NCBI GenBank assembly: GCA_002398485.1
Contig: DGYV01000054.1
Location: 838 to 6,412, forward strand
From: Peptococcaceae bacterium UBA4997
GTDB taxonomy: Bacteria > Bacillota > Dehalobacteriia > UBA4068 > UBA4997
Direction: 5' to 3'
Length of the DNA stretch: 5,575 bases
Below are positions 1 through 5,575 of this stretch, one piece after another. The position numbers and the translations under genes were made by a program. The notes beneath the pieces were generated by a model that was not told the DNA's origin, did no database searches, and saw only the letters and a program-made list of their open reading frames with translations. How positions within the stretch are numbered: position 1 is the first letter of the stretch; each line of letters begins with the position of its first letter.

Positions 1-22
1 TCTCTCAGGCAAAAGGACAGAG
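1..22 (+). ncRNA. Glycine riboswitch, 3' end of the aptamer (partial)
   Basis: The first 22 bases match the conserved 3' end of the glycine riboswitch aptamer: a CTCTCAGGC block, an A-rich joint and GGACAGAG, whose CAGAG end normally closes helix P1. The rest of the aptamer lies left of the window. No second aptamer follows before the start codon at 128, so this is either the second aptamer of a tandem pair or a single one. The downstream gene is an alanine/glycine symporter, a known class of glycine riboswitch target, which supports the call. The RNA would sense intracellular glycine and set symporter expression. Confidence 0.88.
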
Positions 23-86
23 CTTATAGTTCAAAACAGCTTATTGTCTTCTCTTCGGGAAGTCAAAAATTCGGCTTTTTTATTTT
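23..86 (+). promoter_or_regulatory. Probable riboswitch expression platform with competing hairpins
   Basis: The stretch between aptamer and gene can fold in mutually exclusive ways. Bases 44-53 can pair with 57-66 (one T/T mismatch, one G.U pair). Bases 60-64 can pair with 73-77, directly followed by a U-rich run (78-86, interrupted by one A), which resembles a weak intrinsic terminator. Bases 14-20 of the aptamer end can pair with 44-50 (two G.U pairs). This suggests transcription attenuation, but the terminator stem is only 5 bp and no folding energies were computed. The direction of glycine control cannot be settled from the sequence. Confidence 0.45.
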
Positions 87-127
87 CATGTAATTATTGT
101 ATACAAGAAAGGAGAAAAGAGAGTACT

Positions 128-1546
128 ATGTTGGCACAGTTTACAGAATTATTGGTAAGTATTGACAACATAGTTTGGGGTGTGCCGCTTATCGTTCTCA
201 TTATGGGAACAGGCATATTCCTTACTATCAGACTGGGAGTGTTACAATTCAGGCATCTTGGCACAGCCCTTAAGTTCATGGTAAAAAATGAGGCAGACGG
301 TATAGGCGAGGTTACAAGCTTCGGCGCACTATGTACGGCAATGGCAGCAACGGTTGGTACAGGTAATATTGTGGGGGTTGCCACTGCTGTTGTGGCAGGT
401 GGCCCCGGGGCATTATTTTGGATGGTTTTAGCAGCTTGCTTTGGTATGGCAACTAAGTATTCAGAAGGTTTGTTGGCAGTAAAATTCCGCAGGGTGGATG
501 CAGACAGCCACTCTTTGGGCGGCCCCTTCTACTATATAGAAAAAGGCATGGGCAGTAAATGGAAATGGCTTGCCCGGATTTTTGCCAGTTTCGGTATTGG
601 TGCCGGTTTATTAGGTATAGGCACCATTACCCAGGTAAACGGTATTTCCTCTGCGGTTCAGAACTTTTTTGACCCCAAGAACACCAATACTGTTCATCTT
701 TTTGGTAGCGACTATTCTTGGGCAATTGTTATTACAGCACTTGTAGTTGCCGCTTTAACAGCCCTGGTTATAATAGGCGGCTTAAAAAGGATCGCTAACG
801 TAGCAAGCTTTATCGTTCCTTTTATGGCTATTATTTATGTAATAATTTGTGTTACCATTTTAATTTTCAATATCACTGCTATCCCTGCTGCCATTGTTGA
901 AATATTCGCCAGTGCCTTTGGTTTAAGAGCAATGGCAGGCGGCGCATTGGGAGCATTGATGCTAGCAATGCAAAAAGGTGTTGCCAGGGGTATTTTCTCC
1001 AATGAGGCAGGTTTAGGCAGTGCTCCTATAGCAGCAGCGGCGGCCCAAACCAAAGAACCTGCTCGTCAGGGTCTTATTTCTATGACAGGTACTTTTATTG
1101 ATACCATAATCATTTGTAATTTAACAGGCTTTGCCATTATGGTTACAGGTTCTTGGAATATTGGCTTGAACGGTGCTGCGGTTACCGCAAATGCTTTTTC
1201 TACAGGCATACCCTGGGCTCCCGAAGTTGGTTCTTTCTTACTTATGGTTTGCTTAGCTTTGTTTGCTTTCACTACGATTCTCGGTTGGGATTACTACAGC
1301 GAACGCTGCCTTGAATACTTGGTGGGCAGGAACAAACCCGTATTGTTAACTTATAAATGGCTTTATATTTTGGCGGTTTTAATTGGCCCTTTCCTAACTT
1401 TAAGCGCTGTTTGGACTTTAGCAGATATTTTCAATGGCTTGATGGCTATTCCCAACCTAATAGCACTGCTTGCCTTGAACGGAGTTATAGTTGCTGAAAC
1501 CAGGGATTACTTCAAACGTTTGAATGATAATATCATAAAACTTTAA
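128..1546 (+). CDS. Alanine/glycine:cation symporter (AgcS family, Na+-coupled)
   Basis: This is a 472-residue integral membrane protein of the sodium:alanine symporter family (AGCS, TC 2.A.25), which imports alanine and/or glycine with Na+ (or H+) across the cytoplasmic membrane. Family landmarks are GTGN at residues 77-80, GGPGALFWM at 91-99, GGPFYYIEKGMG at 131-142, FSNEAGLGSAP at 290-300 and GWDYY at 386-390. Hydrophobic segments run throughout, for example 18-35, 83-106, 198-218, 227-250, 321-340, 367-385 and 411-429. The length is normal for the family. ATG at 128 is chosen because the family's N-terminal region begins there and AAAGGAG (108-114) precedes it by a slightly long 13 bases. 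An in-frame TTG at 44 would add 28 non-homologous residues encoded by the riboswitch leader and is rejected. It stands alone behind a glycine riboswitch, which favours glycine as a physiological substrate, though alanine cannot be excluded. The product is a secure call; the exact substrate is inferred. Confidence 0.95.
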   Translation: MLAQFTELLVSIDNIVWGVPLIVLIMGTGIFLTIRLGVLQFRHLGTALKFMVKNEADGIGEVTSFGALCTAMAATVGTGNIVGVATAVVAGGPGALFWMVLAACFGMATKYSEGLLAVKFRRVDADSHSLGGPFYYIEKGMGSKWKWLARIFASFGIGAGLLGIGTITQVNGISSAVQNFFDPKNTNTVHLFGSDYSWAIVITALVVAALTALVIIGGLKRIANVASFIVPFMAIIYVIICVTILIFNITAIPAAIVEIFASAFGLRAMAGGALGALMLAMQKGVARGIFSNEAGLGSAPIAAAAAQTKEPARQGLISMTGTFIDTIIICNLTGFAIMVTGSWNIGLNGAAVTANAFSTGIPWAPEVGSFLLMVCLALFAFTTILGWDYYSERCLEYLVGRNKPVLLTYKWLYILAVLIGPFLTLSAVWTLADIFNGLMAIPNLIALLALNGVIVAETRDYFKRLNDNIIKL

Positions 1547-1603
1547 ACCTTATTTATAATCAAAAAGTTTAATATAATAATAAGCATAGATAACAAGCAT
1601 AAG

Positions 1604-1631
1604 AAAAGGTCGCCATTATGGCGACCTTTTT
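1604..1631. terminator. Bidirectional intrinsic terminator between agcS-family gene and lysS
   Basis: A perfect 7-bp GC-rich stem (GGTCGCC at 1608-1614, GGCGACC at 1620-1626) with a 5-base ATTAT loop is flanked by AAAA on the left and TTTTT on the right. Reading rightward it ends the symporter transcript. Reading leftward the A-run becomes a U-run, so it can also end the lysS transcript. It is the only hairpin of this kind in the 147-base gap between the convergent genes; the remainder of the gap is AT-rich and holds nothing else I recognise. Confidence 0.9.
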
Positions 1632-1693
1632 ATTTTTAACTAATAAAAATCATTTAAACTCTATTTACATTATATTAAGTTATCCGGTAAAGT

Positions 1694-3220
<1,527 letters not shown>

Positions 3221-3697
3221 TTAATTCCGGCTTATAGCCAAAACTTTTAACCTAACCATACCTATAGGTACGGCTATTTCCTTGGTTTCACCTTCACGCA
3301 TGCCCAAAATACCTTTACCTATAGGGCTTTCATTGGAAATTTTATTTTTGGATGGATCAGACTCACTGGTGCCAACTATAGTAAATACTCTCTCTTTATT
3401 AGTATCTAAATTCAATAAGGTAACGGTTGAGCCTACACTTACCTGACCATCAAGACCAACTGTATCTATTACTCTGGCATTACGCAGCTTTTTCTCTAAA
3501 TCCATGATATTGCCTTCAATAAAAGCCTGTTCGTTTTTGGCATCCTCATATTCGGAGTTTTCACTGATGTCGCCAAATTCTATAGCCTGACGTATTCTCT
3601 CTGCAACTTCCTTACGGCGAACTGTTTTAAGGTTTTCCAGCTCTTTTTCCATTTTTTTCAAACCTTCCACCGTAAGCAATGTTTCCTTATCAGCCAA
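3221..3697 (-). CDS. greA: Transcription elongation factor GreA
   Basis: GreA binds the RNA polymerase secondary channel and stimulates cleavage of backtracked transcripts, rescuing stalled complexes. From the TTG at 3697 the protein is 158 residues, the classic GreA length, and begins MADKETLLTVEGLKK like many Firmicute homologues. Residues 1-77 form the antiparallel coiled coil, whose tip carries GDISENSEY (42-50) with the acidic pair D43 and E46 that coordinates catalytic Mg2+. Residues from about 85 form the FKBP-like C-terminal domain, including SNESPIGKGILG (121-132). The tip sequence favours GreA over GreB or the Gfh inhibitors. The longest ORF starts with GTG at 3706 then ATG at 3703, but both overlap or touch the ribosome binding site, so TTG 3697 is preferred. 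It heads a likely two-gene unit with lysS, driven by the promoter at 3822-3850. Confidence 0.96.
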   Translation of the reverse strand: MADKETLLTVEGLKKMEKELENLKTVRRKEVAERIRQAIEFGDISENSEYEDAKNEQAFIEGNIMDLEKKLRNARVIDTVGLDGQVSVGSTVTLLNLDTNKERVFTIVGTSESDPSKNKISNESPIGKGILGMREGETKEIAVPIGMVRLKVLAISRN

Positions 3698-3701
3698 TTC
3701 C

Positions 3702-3710
3702 ATCACCCCT
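3702..3710 (-). promoter_or_regulatory. Ribosome binding site that decides the greA start
   Basis: AGGGGTGAT on the minus strand closely resembles the anti-Shine-Dalgarno complement AGGAGGTGAT. Counting from its GGGG (3709-3706), 8 bases separate it from the TTG at 3697. The ATG at 3703-3701 and the GTG at 3706-3704 overlap the motif itself and so are poor starts. Confidence 0.7.
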
Positions 3711-3768
3711 AATCTTACTTAATAAACAATGATAAATTATAAAGCTTTTCACTATTAAATAGCTAAAC

Positions 3769-3803
3769 TTATAGCAAGCACCCCAAGGGATGCTTGCCTA
3801 TAA
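3769..3803 (-). promoter_or_regulatory. Strong hairpin in the greA leader
   Basis: TTATAGCAAGCA (3769-3780) pairs with TGCTTGCCTATAA (3791-3803), giving 12 base pairs with a single bulged C. Two further C-G pairs may close a 4-base CAAG loop. The hairpin starts about 12 bases after the predicted transcription start and lies some 70 bases before the greA start. It has no U-run (GTTTAGC follows on the minus strand), so it is not a typical intrinsic terminator. It may stabilise the 5' end, pause polymerase or bind a protein; the function is unknown. The rest of the leader (3711-3768) is AT-rich, and I see nothing else in it. Confidence 0.65.
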
Positions 3804-3821
3804 ACCTATCTCAATATTCGC

Positions 3822-3850
3822 ATTATATGCTTTTAAGTGTTCTTTGTCAA
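3822..3850 (-). promoter_or_regulatory. Full-consensus sigma-A (sigma-70 type) promoter for greA-lysS
   Basis: On the minus strand TTGACA (3850-3845) and TATAAT (3827-3822) are both perfect consensus hexamers separated by exactly 17 bases. Transcription would start near 3815, giving a leader of roughly 118 bases before the greA TTG. The promoter begins 25 bases after the stop codon of the upstream 263-residue protein, inside the gap and outside any gene. It implies strong, probably constitutive expression of greA and lysS independent of dusB. Confidence 0.9.
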
Positions 3851-3875
3851 GTAAAAATACCTCATAGAAGTGTTT

Positions 3876-4667
3876 TCAAGAAGTAGCGCAAACTTCTGCC
3901 TCCTCTTTTATTTTACCGCCTATACTTATGATCGCTTCAGCCATGGCAGCAGGAAAGAAACCTTCAAAATAAGGGCCATACCAAGCGCCTTCCATAAGAA
4001 CGGCAGGCTCTTTAAATAATATCACTTTCCCAAATAAACCGCTTGCCAAGGCAGGCTTTAAGGCTATGGAAAGCTCCGCATGTTCAGATGCGCGCAAGGC
4101 CTGTAAAGCAGCTACGGCCAAACCCTCTTTACGGTACAAACTTTCGGAAATAGCCATGGCCATGGTTCCGCTTAAAATAGGGTTAAAACCTTCTGCTACC
4201 ATATAAGGTGCAATATCCCTGGTCCAGCGTGAATCCATACCTATTACGGCAACATCCTTAACTTTTGGGTACTCTTTTTTTATTTGCTTAAGCAATATCT
4301 TAAAGGCAAGCATTCTGCCATCCGCTACAGCCAAAGGAGCCCTGGCACCTAAAACCTCTCGCCAAAGCATTGGCATACCTGCAATTTTAGTTCCTGCCTT
4401 TTTGGCCTTTAATAAAATTTGGCATAAAATAAAGCGCTGCTTTTCAAAGTGCAAATGAGCAAATTCCTCCTCTTGCCATGGCAGTTCCAAAAGCCATACC
4501 TCTTTGTTATCTACTTTGCCCACAAATTTACAAAAACATCGGTTGGGCAGTTTATACAAAAAATACCAGCGCAATAAAAGCCAAATTTTTTTAAAAGCAT
4601 GTAAAGGCTTTTGCCGAAAATTTATCAGTAAAACTCCCTCGGCCAATGAATTATCTTCGTTCCGCAT
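3876..4667 (-). CDS. Unrecognised 263-residue protein; possible distant acyl-ACP reductase-like (COG5322-like) Rossmann protein
   Basis: I do not firmly recognise this protein. It is a genuine gene: ATG at 4667 has an excellent GGAGG (4678-4674) six bases upstream, and it sits between dusB and greA on their strand. Residues 20-45 are basic and aromatic-rich with a hydrophobic patch (IWLLLRWYFLY at 28-38), possibly membrane-associating. From about residue 76 the pattern recalls the COG5322 / acyl-ACP reductase family: a helix followed by KAGTKIAGMP (90-99), a segment at 110-130, a beta-alpha-beta unit at 137-166 (VAVIGM...GFNPILSG), and a C-terminal FFPAAMAEAII (237-247) resembling the YACMAETMLLAL element I recall in that family. 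The dinucleotide-binding glycine motif is degenerate: VIGMDSRW lacks GxGxxG. There is no signal peptide or Cys-rich motif. If the relationship holds, it may have lost NAD(P)H binding. No catalytic function is claimed. Confidence 0.85.
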   Translation of the reverse strand: MRNEDNSLAEGVLLINFRQKPLHAFKKIWLLLRWYFLYKLPNRCFCKFVGKVDNKEVWLLELPWQEEEFAHLHFEKQRFILCQILLKAKKAGTKIAGMPMLWREVLGARAPLAVADGRMLAFKILLKQIKKEYPKVKDVAVIGMDSRWTRDIAPYMVAEGFNPILSGTMAMAISESLYRKEGLAVAALQALRASEHAELSIALKPALASGLFGKVILFKEPAVLMEGAWYGPYFEGFFPAAMAEAIISIGGKIKEEAEVCATS

Positions 4668-4673
4668 GGCGCA

Positions 4674-4712
4674 CCTCCCAAACAGATATACTTTATAAAA
4701 TATTCTGTTTGG
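4674..4712 (-). promoter_or_regulatory. Inverted repeat abutting the ribosome binding site of the 263-residue protein
   Basis: CCAAACAGA (4678-4686) and TCTGTTTGG (4704-4712) form a perfect 9-bp inverted repeat. With one bulged base the stem extends by ATA/TAT to a 10-base loop. Read on the minus strand, the 3' arm ends at the first G of the GGAGG ribosome binding site (4678-4674). It could be an RNA hairpin that tunes ribosome access or protects an mRNA end, or a protein-binding operator. It occupies most of the 60-base gap after dusB. No U-run follows, so it is not a standard terminator. Confidence 0.6.
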
Positions 4713-4727
4713 CTTAAAGATATGCCA

Positions 4728-5575
4728 TTAAAGCGCAGCTCTGTTTTTTAAACCGTAATCTCTTAAAGCTACAATAACTTCATCTAAACCGCTAAGCTGA
4801 TTTAGGCTGTTCCTTAAGGACGCCCCGCCTTTTAACCCCTTCAAATAATGCGGCAAATGGGCTCGCATTTGTTTAATACCGCGTTCTTCCCCCATTTTGA
4901 GAATCTGGCTTTGCAAATGTTTTATCGCCATATCCAGTTTTTCCGCCAAATCGGGCGCAGGAATTGCAGGCAAACCCGCCTCACTTCTTACCAGATCTCG
5001 AATCAACCAGGGATTGCCTAACATCCCCCTGCCTATCATAAATGCGGCACAGCCTGTGGCTTCATAACAGCTTTGAACCGTTTCGATACTGAATATATCC
5101 CCATTGGCTATTACGGGTATAGGCACAGCTTTCACCACTTCCGCTATGGCTTGCCAATCCGCAGTACCTCTGTAAAACTGATTACGGGTACGCCCATGTA
5201 CAGTTATGGCTTGAGCACCTGCTTTAGCTACAGCTTGAGCCAGCTCAGGCGCATTCAAACTGTTTTCATCCCAGCCCAAACGCATTTTTACGGTAATGGG
5301 CAGCTTCACTGCTTCCGCAACTGCTGCCACAATTTTACAAGCCAATGCAATATCCTGCATCAAGGCCGCTCCTTCATGGTTGCGCACCACCTTGGGCACA
5401 GGGCAACCCATGTTGATATCTATTACGGAAACAGGATACTCGGCAAGCATTTTGGCGGCTTTGGCCATCGTTTCAGGCTCAGAGCCGAAAAGCTGAACAC
5501 CTATGGGTTTTTCTTCATCCACAAAATCCAGCATTTCCAAGGTATTGCTATTTTTATAAATAAGAGCTTTATCGC
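4728..5575 (-). CDS. dusB: tRNA-dihydrouridine synthase, DusB type (5' end outside window)
   Basis: This FMN- and NADPH-dependent enzyme reduces uridine to dihydrouridine in tRNA. The reading frame stays open to the right edge, so 281 residues are visible and about 50 N-terminal residues (the start of the TIM barrel) are missing. Numbering from the first visible residue (DKALIY): DINMGCPVPK at 52-61 carries the catalytic Cys57, KMRLGW at 96-101 includes the FMN-contacting Lys, VHGRTRNQFYRG at 125-136 is the HGRTR signature, and ANGDI (156-160) and IGRGMLGNPW (180-189) form the phosphate-binding end of the barrel. The C-terminal helical tRNA-binding domain follows and ends normally. An internal TTG at 5540 is not the start, since DusB-like sequence continues upstream of it. 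Its position ahead of greA-lysS is a familiar Firmicute arrangement. DusB is favoured over DusA or DusC from overall motif wording and context. Confidence 0.94.
   Translation of the reverse strand, partial: DKALIYKNSNTLEMLDFVDEEKPIGVQLFGSEPETMAKAAKMLAEYPVSVIDINMGCPVPKVVRNHEGAALMQDIALACKIVAAVAEAVKLPITVKMRLGWDENSLNAPELAQAVAKAGAQAITVHGRTRNQFYRGTADWQAIAEVVKAVPIPVIANGDIFSIETVQSCYEATGCAAFMIGRGMLGNPWLIRDLVRSEAGLPAIPAPDLAEKLDMAIKHLQSQILKMGEERGIKQMRAHLPHYLKGLKGGASLRNSLNQLSGLDEVIVALRDYGLKNRAAL

Noticed and set aside
88..93. Start-stop mini-ORF (ATG immediately followed by TAA) in the symporter leader
   Set aside because: No ribosome binding site precedes it; most likely a chance occurrence in AT-rich sequence.
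44..127. In-frame TTG at 44 extending the symporter by 28 residues
   Set aside because: The extension is encoded by the riboswitch expression platform, lacks a ribosome binding site and is not symporter-like. ATG at 128 has AAAGGAG upstream.
1632..1650. AT-only inverted repeat (ATTTTTA / TAAAAAT) beside the terminator
   Set aside because: It is composed only of A/T and is expected by chance in such a region; it adds nothing beyond the strong neighbouring terminator.
4681..4727. Possible promoter between dusB and the 263-residue protein gene
   Set aside because: TATAAA-like hexamers exist, but no convincing -35 element lies at a proper distance; the AT-rich loop of the inverted repeat explains them.

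Overview
This 5.6-kb window reads as ordinary chromosomal DNA from a low-to-mid GC Firmicute, most likely a clostridial or Peptococcaceae-like lineage. The inference rests on the gene order dusB / unknown gene / greA / lysS, strong GGAGG-type ribosome binding sites, apparent TTG start codons, and a glycine riboswitch ahead of an alanine/glycine:cation symporter. No species can be named from the sequence.

Left part, plus strand: the window opens in the last bases of a glycine riboswitch aptamer (1-22). A short expression platform with competing hairpins and a U-rich run follows, then an AgcS-family Na+/alanine-glycine symporter (128-1546). A compact hairpin with U-runs on both sides (1604-1631) separates it from the converging lysS gene and probably stops transcription from both directions.

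Right part, minus strand, in transcription order: a 5'-truncated dusB (tRNA dihydrouridine synthase, running off the right edge), a 263-residue unrecognised protein (3876-4667) with features reminiscent of the acyl-ACP reductase / COG5322 Rossmann family, greA (transcript cleavage factor) and lysS (class II lysyl-tRNA synthetase). The dusB-to-unknown gap holds a 9-bp perfect inverted repeat that abuts the unknown gene's ribosome binding site. The gap before greA holds a full-consensus sigma-A promoter (TTGACA, 17 bp, TATAAT) and a strong leader hairpin, so greA-lysS can be transcribed independently of dusB. For both greA and lysS, Shine-Dalgarno placement points to TTG starts a few codons inside the longest ORF.

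The right-hand genes serve RNA modification, transcription fidelity and tRNA charging; the left-hand gene serves glycine/alanine transport under glycine control. I see no mobile element, CRISPR array, tRNA, rRNA or defence system. The least explained items are the 263-residue protein and the two hairpins before it and before greA.
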